A stretch of 64,000 nt of DNA from an uncultured Clostridia bacterium (GTDB lineage Bacteria > Bacillota > Clostridia > Christensenellales > Borkfalkiaceae). The stretch spans positions 53,949 to 117,948 of the forward strand of contig CASDOP010000012.1 in the NCBI GenBank assembly GCA_949282385.1, given 5' to 3'. Numbering within the stretch: the first letter of the stretch is position 1; each line of letters opens with the position of its first letter. A model generated the notes under the pieces. It made no database searches. It saw nothing but the letters and a program-made list of their open reading frames with translations, and had not been told where the DNA came from. The position numbers and the translations under genes are program-made. This document shows, piece after piece, positions 16,203 through 25,944 of this stretch.

Positions 16203-17618
16203 TTACATGGCGGCAGTTTTTTTGAAATAGAAAAAGGTTTCGTCTTCGCCGCAGGGGCGAAGTCCGCAGGATATGAGCATGTTTTTGCTGCGGATATTCT
16301 GTTTAAAACATTTAGCCCTGACGGTCTCGACATTCAGCTCGAAAAAGGCGTAATTCATGGCGGCAAGCACAGCCTCGCGTGCGTAACCCTGTCCTTCGAA
16401 ATCGGGAAGAAGTCTTACTCCTACTTCGCAATCGCCGCGATAACCGAAGTTATGCAGAACGACTTCGCCGATAAACGTTCTGCCGAGGTAAATACCCATG
16501 GGCATCTCTTCGCGGTTTTTAAAATCTTCGCGCATACACTGCATAAAATAATCGGGCGTAGGCTCGCCGTTGAAATGCTCACGCCAGTTATATCCCCAAT
16601 ATTTATTCCTTTCGTAATCGTATTCAAGCCTGTAAAGTCCAAGCGCGTCAACGTCCGTGATTTCCTTTATTGTAAGGCGAGAGGACGCAAGCACGGGAAA
16701 ATGCGCTACTCTGTCGATTATGCGTCTGGGGAAAATATCGTATTTTTCTATAAGGCGCACGGGATTATACTGCAATTTACTTTTTCGCAGCCCTGCATCA
16801 CCAGCATCGTCTTCGCGGTTGATATATTTTACATCGTGAGCAAAATGACGTGCAAATTCGTTAGCCATTACGGGATAAACGCCGTCATAACCTGTAAGAG
16901 CCTTTTCGACGTGCACTATGAGCTGTTCGCCGCATATTTCGCCCATGGAAACCGCAATTATCTCGCCGTCAACTTCGATCGCACCGACGAGCAGCTGCAA
17001 ATCGTCTATATAGGGAAGCAAATCATATACGCTCTCCAACTCTTCTTTGGCAATAACTGTTCCCTTAGAAAGCTGGCGTACTTCGTATTTTTTGAGAAAA
17101 TCATGTATAATCGCACGGTCGTCGCCGTTCAGCTGCCTGAATTTATACTGCGGGAAAAGTTTTTTAAATTTATTTACATGATTTCGCTGCCCGGAAAACT
17201 TTTTACCGGGGTAATCGATAAAGTCAGATGCGTTGTAAAGGTAATCACGCCATCTTCTGTGGTTGGTAATTCTCATTTCCATGCCGTATCTGTCGAGCAT
17301 GCTGTCCATTTTTTCACGTGGAACACAGGTAAAGTGAATGCGGATATTCTTCTCCCGGCAATAATCTTCCACGGCGTCGATAGCCCTCTCCGCATCGCCA
17401 TCGTTAAGTTCCATAGGGAAGTGAAAATATGTTCTTCCCTGATAAATTTCGCGGAATACAACGCAGTTCTCTACATATGCAAACTGAATTGCAAAGTGCT
17501 TCTGCCACATTAACTTGAATGCGGCAGAATAATCGCTTAACAGCCACTTGCAGCATCGGAAATATTGCCGCATGCTTATAATATCTTCTAATGTCAATGA
17601 TTTGAATTCTATATTCAT
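16203..17618 (-). CDS. DUF2156-type domain fused to GNAT acetyltransferase
   Basis: 471 residues. Residues about 1-305 match the DUF2156/LPG-synthase C-terminal group, itself a double GNAT-like fold (FHFPMELNDGD, GQRNHVNKFKKLF, VGAIEVDGEIIAVSMGE). Residues about 315-471 are a RimJ/RimL-type GNAT with FIGEVVLHNFGYRGDCEVGV and the acetyl-CoA loop EGQGYAREAV. Such DUF2156 domains transfer acyl or aminoacyl groups; the substrate here is unknown. The separate families are usually individual genes. A parS-like site lies inside at 17310-17325. Confidence 0.75.
   Translation of the reverse strand: MNIEFKSLTLEDIISMRQYFRCCKWLLSDYSAAFKLMWQKHFAIQFAYVENCVVFREIYQGRTYFHFPMELNDGDAERAIDAVEDYCREKNIRIHFTCVPREKMDSMLDRYGMEMRITNHRRWRDYLYNASDFIDYPGKKFSGQRNHVNKFKKLFPQYKFRQLNGDDRAIIHDFLKKYEVRQLSKGTVIAKEELESVYDLLPYIDDLQLLVGAIEVDGEIIAVSMGEICGEQLIVHVEKALTGYDGVYPVMANEFARHFAHDVKYINREDDAGDAGLRKSKLQYNPVRLIEKYDIFPRRIIDRVAHFPVLASSRLTIKEITDVDALGLYRLEYDYERNKYWGYNWREHFNGEPTPDYFMQCMREDFKNREEMPMGIYLGRTFIGEVVLHNFGYRGDCEVGVRLLPDFEGQGYAREAVLAAMNYAFFELNVETVRAKCFKQNIRSKNMLISCGLRPCGEDETFFYFKKTAAM
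17310..17325. promoter_or_regulatory. parS-like site inside the DUF2156-GNAT gene
   Basis: TTTTTCACGTGGAACA, 14 of 16 matches to the parS consensus, in coding sequence just before parB, a common location for parS. Confidence 0.5.
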
Positions 17619-17792
17619 AAAATTATGGTAAAAGCGCCTGCAATTGCATAGCGCTTTTGTAAAAATCTCCGTTTATTGTGATAAAATTCCTTACTTTTCT
17701 TACATTTCTTACATATTTAGCACTATTTATGCACGATTTAAGGAATTTTGTGTCATTTTTTGGTTATATTCGCAAAAAAGTTGCGTTTTTGG

Positions 17793-18719
17793 TTACTGTT
17801 TGCCGATAATGTCGAGAATTTCGGATATTCTGTCGAGATCGTCGCGCGAATAGTAATCTATGTATATCCTGCCCTTCTTATCGTTGCCGATAAGGCTGAC
17901 TTTGGTGCGGAAAGCAAAGCGCATACGCTCAACGAGGTCTTTAAGCTCGACGGAAGCTATGGCGCGCTTCTTTTTCTTGCGCTCTTCGAGTATTTCTGGC
18001 GCTACGTTGTAGGAGCGCACCTTTTTTTCTAGTTCGCGCACCGACATACCGCTTTTTATAGCGTCGGTAGCAAACGATACCTGATCTTCGGGCGCGAGCG
18101 GAACGAGCGTTCTTGCATGTCCTGCCGAAAGTTTACCTTCCGCAACGAGTGAAGAAACTTCAGGCGTAAGCGAAAGCAGACGCAGAGTATTTGCGACTGC
18201 GGGACGTGATTTTCCTATGCGTTCGGCAAGCTCGTCCTGCGTCAGTTTATAATCTATCATAAGCTGCTTCATTGCGCTTGCCGCCTCTATCGGATTTAGA
18301 TCTTCGCGCTGCAGGTTTTCTATGAGCGATATTTCCTTAATCTGGCGGTCGCTGTAATTGCGTATGACGACCGGCATGCTCTCAAGACCTGCCATTTTTG
18401 CAGCGCGGAAGCGCCTTTCGCCCGCAATTATCATATATTTGCCGCTGCCGTCGTCGTTGACGACTATGGGCATTATCACGCCGTGTTTTTTGATGGAATC
18501 CGCCAGCTCGCGCATCGACTGCTCGTCGAAATTTTTACGGGGCTGATTTGTGTTGGCGTATATCTGGGAAAGTTTGAGTTCGGAAGCGTTCTTGCGTTCC
18601 TCCTCCGTATAGGAAGCCAAAGCCGACTTACCCTCGTAAACGTTGCTGAATGCCGTTCCCGTCTCTTCAAACAACGCCTCAAGTCCTTTTCCGAGACCTT
18701 TTCCGTTTTCCTTTGCCAT
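17793..18719 (-). CDS. parB: Chromosome partitioning protein ParB/Spo0J
   Basis: 308 residues. ParB clamps load at parS and spread to recruit ParA and condensin near the origin. Visible parts: N-terminal basic GLGKGLEALF tag that stimulates ParA (residues 8-17), the CTP-binding ParB domain with NQPRKNF and GERRFRAAKMAG (residues about 57-63 and 100-111), an HTH (LTQDELAERIGKSRPAVANTLRLL, about 159-182), and a C-terminal dimer domain. AAGGAG precedes the ATG. Unusually, 974 bases separate it from parA, normally adjacent or overlapping. Confidence 0.95.
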   Translation of the reverse strand: MAKENGKGLGKGLEALFEETGTAFSNVYEGKSALASYTEEERKNASELKLSQIYANTNQPRKNFDEQSMRELADSIKKHGVIMPIVVNDDGSGKYMIIAGERRFRAAKMAGLESMPVVIRNYSDRQIKEISLIENLQREDLNPIEAASAMKQLMIDYKLTQDELAERIGKSRPAVANTLRLLSLTPEVSSLVAEGKLSAGHARTLVPLAPEDQVSFATDAIKSGMSVRELEKKVRSYNVAPEILEERKKKKRAIASVELKDLVERMRFAFRTKVSLIGNDKKGRIYIDYYSRDDLDRISEILDIIGKQ

Positions 18720-19693
18720 ATTTAATCTCCTTCGCGCGGACTTTGCCGTCCGCGCAGCACGTCGGTTCCGCCTGCTTTTAAATTTTTGTCTTTATTCAGA
18801 CACTTTGCGCCATGCTCCGACGATTTGCATGATTTTATTGATTTTTATTAAGTTTATTTCGTTTTTCATGCAAAATTTACATTCCAAAACCTGCCTTATG
18901 GCAAAGTCATCTTCGATTTGCACGAAAAACTTTTCTTTATTTAACCGAGACCGTGCGGCATCGGATTTTTAATAAGGTTTACTGCCGCGGCAAAGCAGTT
19001 TGCAATATTTGCACGGCAACAATCTTGCGCAGTCATAACTTTTGCTTACAAACTTATTCCGCCGTAGTTCTGCGCGGTTTCCTGCCGCATGGCAAGTCCT
19101 GTCCGACCGCCTGCCTGCTGTAGCAAAAATCATGCCCTAACATCAGACCGTTGCAATTGCCGTCAAACAGACCGCAGGACACTTTCCGTCGCATTCCTGC
19201 TCGTCTTACGGTTGCTGTAGCAATTTTACCCGACCGCCTGTTCTTCTACCCTGTCCGATCAGTTGCTGTCGCTGCAGTAATTTACCAGTTCAGCTGTTCT
19301 ATTACAATCCCGACCGACTGCCTGTTGCAATAGCCGTGCCGTAGACCGCCAAACAGTTGCCGTAACGATTTTCCTACATGCCAGATTGTTGTTGCAGCCC
19401 CGCCCGACAAGCCGAACTATTTTAAAACAGTCCTGTCCGACCGCATGACATTTGCTCATACTTATGCAATTTTTTTAATTAATGCCGCAAAGCTCTTGCA
19501 TGAGGACAGTCCATACCTCGATGCAACAGCGGTTTGACTACCTGTCAGAGTGGCTGCTCTCTTACATAACATCAAAAGCCGTAGCTAAAGCTCTGCCGCT
19601 GTTCTTTCCCCGAAATTCTCTGGCTTTAGCGACTGCCCTGCCGCTCCTCTTTTTCCGAAGCTTTCAGACAGTAGCGGCAGCACGCGGCTATTA
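18720..19693. other. Non-coding spacer between parA and parB with degenerate repeats
   Basis: No gene is supported. From about 19080 to 19450 the same short words recur at irregular spacing: CCGACCGC or a near form at about 19106, 19228, 19312, 19404 and 19437, and GTTGC(T/C)GTA-type words between them. This looks like a decayed repeat array. No promoter or stable hairpin stood out. Confidence 0.5.
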
Positions 19694-20455
19694 TCACTGC
19701 TTGGAAAGAAACTCCTCGGCGAGTGCCTTGTACGCTCTCGCACCTACGCACTTGGGGTCGTACAGCGATATCGGCTTGCCGTGGCTGGGAGCTTCCGAAA
19801 GTCTGATGTTGCGTGGAATGACGATTTCGTACAGCTTTGTTTTGAAGAATTTTTTGATTTCCGCCGTAATCTGCTTGGAAATCGTCGCCCTGCCGTCGTA
19901 CATCGTTATAACGACGCCCTCTATCACGAGCGACGGGTTAAGATGCTGCTTTACCAGCGATATGGTATTCATGAGCTGGCTGACGCCCTCAAGGGCGTAA
20001 TATTCGCTCTGCAGAGGTATCAGAACGGAGTCCGAAGCCACCCAGGCGTTAATCGTCAGAAGCCCCAGCGAGGGCGGACAATCGATGAATATGTAATCGT
20101 AATTGCTCTTAACTTCCTTGAGAGCGTTCTTTAAAATCGCCTCGCGGCTGTGCTTGTACACAAGGTCAACTTCCGCCCCGGACAAATCGACGTTGGCGGG
20201 AAGAATATCCAAAAGCGGCACTTCGGTAGGCAAAATATTGTTGGACACTTTGTCGTCGTCGATGAGCACGCTATAAACCGACTTTTTTAAGGCACTTTTG
20301 GAAAACCCAAGCCCCGTCGTGGCGTTACCCTGACTGTCGAGGTCGATGAGCAACACTTTTTTCCCGAGTTCCGCACAGTAAGCAGCGAGATTTACCACCG
20401 TGGTAGTCTTGCCTACGCCGCCTTTTTTGTTTGTGAACGAAACAACTTTTCCCAT
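19694..20455 (-). CDS. parA: Chromosome partitioning ATPase ParA/Soj
   Basis: 253 residues from the ATG at 20455, preceded by AGGAG; an ATG seven codons earlier overlaps that site. Deviant Walker A KKGGVGKTT (residues about 9-17), switch I DLDSQGNATTGLG (about 39-51), Walker B FIDCPPSLGLLT (about 119-130) and the ParA DNA-binding basic patches are present. Soj moves origins with ParB and also controls DnaA. Length matches chromosomal Soj. The stop is followed by the long repeat-bearing spacer before parB. Confidence 0.95.
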   Translation of the reverse strand: MGKVVSFTNKKGGVGKTTTVVNLAAYCAELGKKVLLIDLDSQGNATTGLGFSKSALKKSVYSVLIDDDKVSNNILPTEVPLLDILPANVDLSGAEVDLVYKHSREAILKNALKEVKSNYDYIFIDCPPSLGLLTINAWVASDSVLIPLQSEYYALEGVSQLMNTISLVKQHLNPSLVIEGVVITMYDGRATISKQITAEIKKFFKTKLYEIVIPRNIRLSEAPSHGKPISLYDPKCVGARAYKALAEEFLSKQ

Positions 20456-20544
20456 AATTTTCTCCTGCTTACGCAATTAAAAAATACATTCCGCCCGAAT
20501 AAATGCGGGCAATCAACCCGAATTTATTCGGGCTTAAAGCAAAT

Positions 20545-20560
20545 TGTTTCCCATGAAACA
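20545..20560. promoter_or_regulatory. parS-like site between ftsH and parA
   Basis: TGTTTCCCATGAAACA, 14 of 16 matches to consensus and palindromic apart from its centre. Confidence 0.5.
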
Positions 20561-20660
20561 TTTTTAATTTTATAGGAAAATCAACTGAATTTTCCTCTTT
20601 AAATCTTAAGTAAATGGCTGTTTCCGCGGCGAAAACATTCGCCGCGGAATACATCCGCAA

Positions 20661-22694
20661 TTATTCAAATCTCTTGAAAGGATTGCCGTTGGAGGCACTG
20701 TCGTGCTTATCCATGTAATCCATTACTTCTTTGTAGTCCTTGCCTTCCATCAGAAGGTCAACCTCTTCAGAATATATGGTTTCGCGCTCTATGAGCACTC
20801 TCGCCATGTTGTCGAGGACAGATCTGTGGTCGGTGAGGAACTTGCTTGCCCTCGCATGCGCACCTTCGATAATAGAGTGCATTTCCTCGTCGATGATCTT
20901 GGCAGTTTCGTCGGAATAGGTGTTATGCGTTTCCATATCCTTGCCGAGGAATACCGTCTGCGAGTTCGAACCGTAAGTTACAAGTCCGAGCTTGTCGCTC
21001 ATGCCCCACTCGGTAATCATACGTTTTGCCATTTCGGTTACACGCTCGATGTCGTTGGAAGCACCCGTCGTGATGTCCTTTATGACGAGTTCTTCAGCCA
21101 CTCTGCCGCCGAGAGCCATGCAGATGAAGTCGAGAATTTTATTCTTGGTCATGTGAGCGTCGTCGTTGTCGGGACGCGTCATGGTGTAGCCTGCCGCATT
21201 GCCGCGGGGAATGATGGAAACTTCCTGAACGGGGTCGCAGTGTTCGCAAAGTTTTGCTATGATAGCGTGTCCCGCCTCGTGATATGCCGTTATGCGTTTG
21301 TCGCTTTCGGTAACAACTCTGCTCTTCTTCTGAGGACCCATTATAACTTTATTTACGCCCTCGTAGAGCTCGGCATTGCCTATAAACTGCTTGTTGGCTC
21401 TCGCTGCAAGGATAGCCGCCTCGTTGAGAAGGTTTGCAAGATCCGCACCTGAGAAGCCTGCCGTTATTCTCGCAACCGTCTTGAAGTTGACGTCAGGCGC
21501 CATGGGTTTGTTGCGCGCGTGAACTTTTAATATCTGTTCTCTGCCCTTGACGTCGGGAAGATTGACGAAAATCTGTCTGTCGAAACGCCCGGGACGCATG
21601 AGAGCGGGGTCGAGGATATCGGCACGGTTTGTAGCCGCCATTACTATGACGCCTTCGTTGCTCTCGAAGCCGTCCATCTGAACGAGTATCTGGTTAAGGG
21701 TCTGCTCGCGTTCGTCGTTGCCGCCGCCGAGACCTGCACCTCTGTGTCTGCCCACTGCATCGATTTCGTCTATGAATATGATGCAGGGCTGATTTTTCTT
21801 AGCCATGTCGAACAGGTCGCGCACACGCGAAGCGCCCACGCCGACATACATTTCAACAAAGTCTGAACCGGAAACCGAGAAGAAAGGCACACCCGCCTCG
21901 CCTGCAACGGCTTTTGCAAAGAGCGTTTTACCCGTTCCCGGAGGGCCTACAAGAAGTACGCCCTTGGGAATTCTTGCGCCTAAGTCTGAAAATTTCTTGG
22001 GCTGTTTGAGGAATTCCACCACTTCGGCAAGCTCGAGCTTTTCTTCCTCAGCGCCTGCTACGTCGGAAAATCTGACCTTTATATTAGTGGAAACGCGCGC
22101 CTTGGTCTTAGCAAAGGACATCGCCTTTCCCGTGCCGCCCGCCGTAGAACGGATGATGAGCCAGAACACGACGCACAGCACAAGAATTATTACAAACTGG
22201 AAAACCGACGACCAGATGCTGCCGGAATTGGGGTTGGTATACTCGACATTGACGCCGAATGCGAGCCACTGCTGAAGCACGCCGTCTGTAGACGGAGCAT
22301 TATAGAAAGAAGGTCCATAGCAATAGAATGCTTTAACTTCTTTGCCGTCGCGCATAATGTAGCCGCTGAGTTGATACTGGTCGAACTGAACTTTGACAAT
22401 CTTTACCAGCTCTTCGCCGTTTAAATACACTACGCCGTTATTGTTGGTATAACCATCGGTCGGATTAACCTCAAGTTTTTCGTACTTACCTGAACTTTCA
22501 TTAAAAGTCAAACAATATACAGGACTGTCCTTGTCGTCCACGACGTAGGCATTGTTATTAACGTAGGTAGCAAAGTCGTCGTACTCGATTTTCTTTGCGC
22601 CACCGTTAAGTGTGGTGGTAACTATTATCGTAATGGCAGCAATAACCATTATGGCAATAATTACCCATACGATAATTCTGCTTTTTTTATTCAA
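20661..22694 (-). CDS. ftsH: Membrane AAA+ metalloprotease FtsH
   Basis: 677 residues. Two N-terminal membrane spans (about 6-28 and 163-183) flank an extracytoplasmic domain; then an AAA+ module with GPPGTGKT (Walker A), [13 protein letters not shown] (Walker B) and the pore and arginine-finger regions, and a zinc protease domain with HEAGH. It degrades misfolded and regulatory membrane proteins as a hexamer. The start codon is TTG at 22694, supported by GAGG seven bases upstream; no ATG fits. It reads away from the origin, next to parA. Confidence 0.96.
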   Translation of the reverse strand: MNKKSRIIVWVIIAIMVIAAITIIVTTTLNGGAKKIEYDDFATYVNNNAYVVDDKDSPVYCLTFNESSGKYEKLEVNPTDGYTNNNGVVYLNGEELVKIVKVQFDQYQLSGYIMRDGKEVKAFYCYGPSFYNAPSTDGVLQQWLAFGVNVEYTNPNSGSIWSSVFQFVIILVLCVVFWLIIRSTAGGTGKAMSFAKTKARVSTNIKVRFSDVAGAEEEKLELAEVVEFLKQPKKFSDLGARIPKGVLLVGPPGTGKTLFAKAVAGEAGVPFFSVSGSDFVEMYVGVGASRVRDLFDMAKKNQPCIIFIDEIDAVGRHRGAGLGGGNDEREQTLNQILVQMDGFESNEGVIVMAATNRADILDPALMRPGRFDRQIFVNLPDVKGREQILKVHARNKPMAPDVNFKTVARITAGFSGADLANLLNEAAILAARANKQFIGNAELYEGVNKVIMGPQKKSRVVTESDKRITAYHEAGHAIIAKLCEHCDPVQEVSIIPRGNAAGYTMTRPDNDDAHMTKNKILDFICMALGGRVAEELVIKDITTGASNDIERVTEMAKRMITEWGMSDKLGLVTYGSNSQTVFLGKDMETHNTYSDETAKIIDEEMHSIIEGAHARASKFLTDHRSVLDNMARVLIERETIYSEEVDLLMEGKDYKEVMDYMDKHDSASNGNPFKRFE

Positions 22695-22854
22695 ATTGAT
22701 ACCTCGTCTTGACCTTTTCGTTCATTTTAGATTTTAACCTAAGATAATTCCATTTTACCATATTATATAAACTATATCAAGTAATTTGCAAAATTTTTGT
22801 GCGTATCACGCAATTTTTATCGCGTTTTCACACATTAATTAAGCTCTGTTTTTA

Positions 22855-22998
22855 AGTTCCACGTGAAATATATAATTGTTGCAATAAACTATTTTTATTA
22901 AAAATTTATATTGCGCTAACCTAATTTTAGGCTTTAAAAGGTTTCACGGGAAACATCCAACCAAATTTTTTTAACTTTTTAATGTTTCACGTGAAACT
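22855..22998. promoter_or_regulatory. parS cluster upstream of ftsH
   Basis: Three sites: 22855-22870 (AGTTCCACGTGAAATA, 13 of 16), 22940-22955 (GGTTTCACGGGAAACA, 14 of 16) and 22983-22998 (TGTTTCACGTGAAACT, 15 of 16, the best in the window). They lie in the AT-rich spacer 22695-23411 and should be the main ParB loading zone. Confidence 0.8.
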
Positions 22999-23072
22999 GA
23001 AGTGCTCAAAATTGTTAATATATTTAGCATTTCCCGTATATTATACGGATTTTGCTTAAATTTAATGCGTTT

Positions 23073-23261
23073 TTGTTGATAATTTAATTAAAACTTATCA
23101 ACAATTTGCCTTGTTTTAAGTCTATTTTGCTGTGTAGGGCACGTTTTGTCAATAAATATCAACAATTTTTAGCACATTTTCGTTTTGCGCATGGATTTTT
23201 ATGCGCTTATATTTTGCTTTGCGCCACAATATTTATTGTATAATTTGTTTTGTTATACACA
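23073..23261. promoter_or_regulatory. Left cluster of DnaA-box-like motifs
   Basis: An inverted pair TTGTTGATAA/TTATCAACAA (23073-23082, 23095-23104), ATATCAACA near 23157 and TTATACACA (23253-23261), near forms of the DnaA box TTATCCACA, in an AT-rich spacer. Could be part of a split origin or DnaA-titration sites. Nothing else is seen in 22695-23411 apart from parS. Confidence 0.5.
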
Positions 23262-23411
23262 TTTTCATGCGGCGCATATAAAAATTTATTGATTTTTGCC
23301 GTCATAAAAACAGTATATGCAATATATTGCCAATATCTTTTGATTTATCGTGAATATCGCTGATAAATTTTGTCAATAACCATCTGGCGCTAATATAAGC
23401 GCAAAAATTCA

Positions 23412-24008
23412 TTGCGGTGCGGTATTAAATTGACATATTCTTTTAACCTTTACAACTCGTTGGCTTCCGACGGCGCATATGCGGCGCTGAAAAAAATACT
23501 CACAAAAACTTCTGCGCCCCCTGTTATTTTATGTATCGGAAGCGATTTATCCGTGGGCGACTCGTTAGGTCCGCTTGTCGGAACTATGCTGAAATCGCGG
23601 CTCCATGCGCACAATATTTATGTTTACGGCACTCTTTCAAAACCTATTACTGCGCACGAAGTCAAATATCTGAACGCTTTTCTTGCAAACACGCACCCGA
23701 ACAGCGCGGTGATTGCTGTCGACGCGGCGGTCGGCAACAGCGCGGATGTCGGACTTATTAAAATTTCTTCAAGCGCACTCAAACCCGGCAGCGGTGCGCA
23801 AAAAAATCTGAACAAAGTGGGCGACGCTTCGATCATGGGCATCGTTGCAGAAAAATCACTCTTTAACTACGCGCTTTTTTCCGCTACCAGGCTAAATATG
23901 GTTTACCGCATGGCAAGACTTATTTCAGACGCTATCTTTGACTATTTTACCGATTTCCTCGCCTCTGATAATGCCTCAACATCATTTTTTAATGACAATG
24001 CAGGGTGA
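23412..24008 (+). CDS. yyaC: Spore protease YyaC (DUF1256)
   Basis: 198 residues. GPR-like DUF1256 fold: CIGSDLSVGDSLGPLVGTML (residues about 37-56) and AVIAVDAAVG (about 98-107) carry the conserved acidic residues; GSGAQKNLNKVGDASIMGIV is the other family hallmark. In Bacillus yyaC sits beside spo0J, and here it is again near the par region. Start uncertain: TTG at 23412 has no ribosome site; a TTG six codons later follows a GGTGCGG stretch. The last 20 residues are weakly conserved in character. Confidence 0.88.
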   Translation: MRCGIKLTYSFNLYNSLASDGAYAALKKILTKTSAPPVILCIGSDLSVGDSLGPLVGTMLKSRLHAHNIYVYGTLSKPITAHEVKYLNAFLANTHPNSAVIAVDAAVGNSADVGLIKISSSALKPGSGAQKNLNKVGDASIMGIVAEKSLFNYALFSATRLNMVYRMARLISDAIFDYFTDFLASDNASTSFFNDNAG

Positions 24009-24277
24009 TGTGGTTTTTTATGCAAGCGAAAACGCGAATTTAAACCTCAGAATTCAAGTTATAAATTAATACATTTAACGGAAAACTGTTTTTAAATGCA
24101 ATAACCCTGAATTTTATAGCAATGTCAATTAAATTAATATTCAATTAAAAATCAGACGGTCATAAACCGCCTGATTTTTTTATTATTGAAAATGGAACGG
24201 AAAAGTGATAAAATATCTGTAATTTAATCGGCTGTACGGCACGGCAAAATAAAAATTAAATCGGCGGTTAAACAGAT

Positions 24278-24886
24278 ATGAATGCGCAATTTAACTTAAA
24301 CGGGCGCAAAATTGTAACAGAAAGGTTGATTTTGCGACCATTTGAATATTCTGACCTGGATGATTTTTATGAATACGCAAGCGTAGAGGGCGTTGGCGAG
24401 ATGGCAGGTTGGAAACATCACGAGAGCAGGGAAGAAAGTCAAAAAATTTTGGATTTATTTATTCGCGAAGACAAAACTTTCGCGGTCTGTCTTAAGGAAA
24501 ACAATAAAGTTATAGGTTCGCTCGGCGTTGAAAAGTATGGAATGGAAGATAAATTTTCAGAATTTTTTGACTATAATGGCAGAGAATTAGGCTTTATTCT
24601 GAGCAAAAAGTTCTGGGGACGGGGTATCATGCCTGAGGCTGTAAGCGCCGTTATTAAATTTCTTTTTTATGAATGTAGTCTGGACTTTTTGCTTTGCGGC
24701 CACTTTTTAAATAACGGGCAATCAAAGAAAGTTCAGCAAAAATGCGGCTTTGTACCGTACAGAAAACTTGTTATGCAGACGCAAGACGGCAGAAGCGAAG
24801 AGGGAATTTTGAATTTGCTTTTAAATCCTCAAAAAAATATAAAATTAAGTTTTTCTCATCCCGAAACACTGATATACGGCAAATGA
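24278..24886 (+). CDS. GNAT acetyltransferase, RimJ/RimL type
   Basis: 202 residues. Starts with the typical TERLILRPFEYSDLDDFYEY (residues about 14-33), then GSLGVEKYG, the strand ELGFILSKKFWGRGIMPEAV with the acetyl-CoA loop, and CGHFLNNGQSKKVQQKCGF. RimJ/L-like enzymes acetylate protein N-termini or small molecules; the substrate cannot be told. It stands alone between yyaC and the repeat-rich spacer. Confidence 0.88.
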   Translation: MNAQFNLNGRKIVTERLILRPFEYSDLDDFYEYASVEGVGEMAGWKHHESREESQKILDLFIREDKTFAVCLKENNKVIGSLGVEKYGMEDKFSEFFDYNGRELGFILSKKFWGRGIMPEAVSAVIKFLFYECSLDFLLCGHFLNNGQSKKVQQKCGFVPYRKLVMQTQDGRSEEGILNLLLNPQKNIKLSFSHPETLIYGK

Positions 24887-25040
24887 TTTTTTTATACACG
24901 CGATATTATATGTTAAAGAGGGATAACGGTTTTAATTAATTTTAATAAAAATCCGCAAAAAATCATCGTATGTCGCCATTGATAGGCGCATATATGGCAG
25001 GCAAATAGCATAACGAGATTATTTTAAAGTTTTTTAAATC

Positions 25041-25204
25041 AATAATCGGCTTAACAGAATTTTTGTTATCTTTTTATAAGTGTGTCGCTCGGCTCGTTGC
25101 ATCAAACAAAGCGGAATAAAATTATTCGGCTTAACAAGATTAATTGCAATCCTTTTATAGGGGGAGAGCAGCTCGGCTCGTTACATCAAACTAAGCGGAA
25201 TAAC
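25041..25204. repeat. Imperfect 80-84 bp tandem duplication
   Basis: Two units (about 25041-25120 and 25121-25204) share ATTCGGCTTAACA, TTTTATA-G and the almost identical GCTCGGCTCGTTGCATCAAA block (25087 and 25171). The short open frame through it merely reflects the repeat. Confidence 0.65.
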
Positions 25205-25288
25205 CGTAACATCCTCCGAACATGCCCTTTTTTCTGCGATGAAAGAGCTTGCAAGTCCGCCTGAGCGGGTCGGCGTTAAGTAAAAACA

Positions 25289-25332
25289 GCCGTTGGATGC
25301 CACATATATGGCATCCAACGGCTTTTTGATTT
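25289..25332 (+). terminator. Strong terminator-like hairpin with the CATATATG motif in its loop
   Basis: 14-bp perfect stem (25289-25302 with 25309-25322), loop CATATA, then TTTTTGATTTT. No gene lies just upstream, so it may end an unrecognised small transcript starting in the duplicated region 25041-25204. Confidence 0.65.
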
Positions 25333-25944
25333 TATTTTTTATCTTGCTATTTTTTTGTTTTTTATCGGAAAATTAACCTTTTATTGCCGTTTTCGGTTGT
25401 CTTATGTTAATATATAAGTTTATTTTAACTAAATTAATAAAAAATATGTGTTGCTTTTTTATTTTTTACCATAAAAAAAGCATTATCTGGCACATATATG
25501 GCGGGCAATAGACGTTTTTAATGAGTTTTAAAGCCTTTAAACAGGCTGTTTTTTGTTTTATTCTGGCTTAATTTTTTCTCAATTCTGGCTGCAAGCGTCT
25601 TAAATTTGCATTTTAATGCCTAAAAAGCGCATTGGACGGCGCATATATATGGGGCAATCGCAAAATTTAATAGTTTTTACGACAATTTTATAACCTCAAT
25701 AGCGCAGTTCCGACAGATAAAATAAATCTGAACAAATTTTTCACGGACAAACGCTCCTATTGATTACGGGCAAAGTTTACGGGTTTTAATGTATATAAGA
25801 AAACCATGACAAAACCACTCGCTCATGCGAACGGCAACAACTTCCGGCGCAATCTGTCATAAGAGTATAAAACAAAGCTTTTGAAATAAAAAAACCGCCG
25901 AAAAAAACGGCGTTATTTCACGGCGGCAATCAAGTTTATTTATT

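Larger units (their letters stand above)
24985..25657. repeat. Dispersed GGC-CATATATGG-GGCAAT repeats
   Basis: In the 1,055-base spacer 24890-25944 a motif of about 20 bases occurs at 24985-25004, 25298-25316 (within a hairpin), 25489-25509 and 25638-25657, of the form GGC(G/A)CATATATGGCGGGCAAT. Related copies occur at 36934, 37009, 45044, 45134, 45191, 50824 and 50892. No gene is supported in this spacer. Confidence 0.6.

Noticed and set aside
16452..17513. 353-residue frame opposite the DUF2156-GNAT gene
   Set aside because: Antisense shadow without start signals.
25082..25264. 60-residue frame with a repeated LGSLHQTKRN peptide
   Set aside because: The peptide repeat only reflects the DNA duplication at 25041-25204, and there is no ribosome site.
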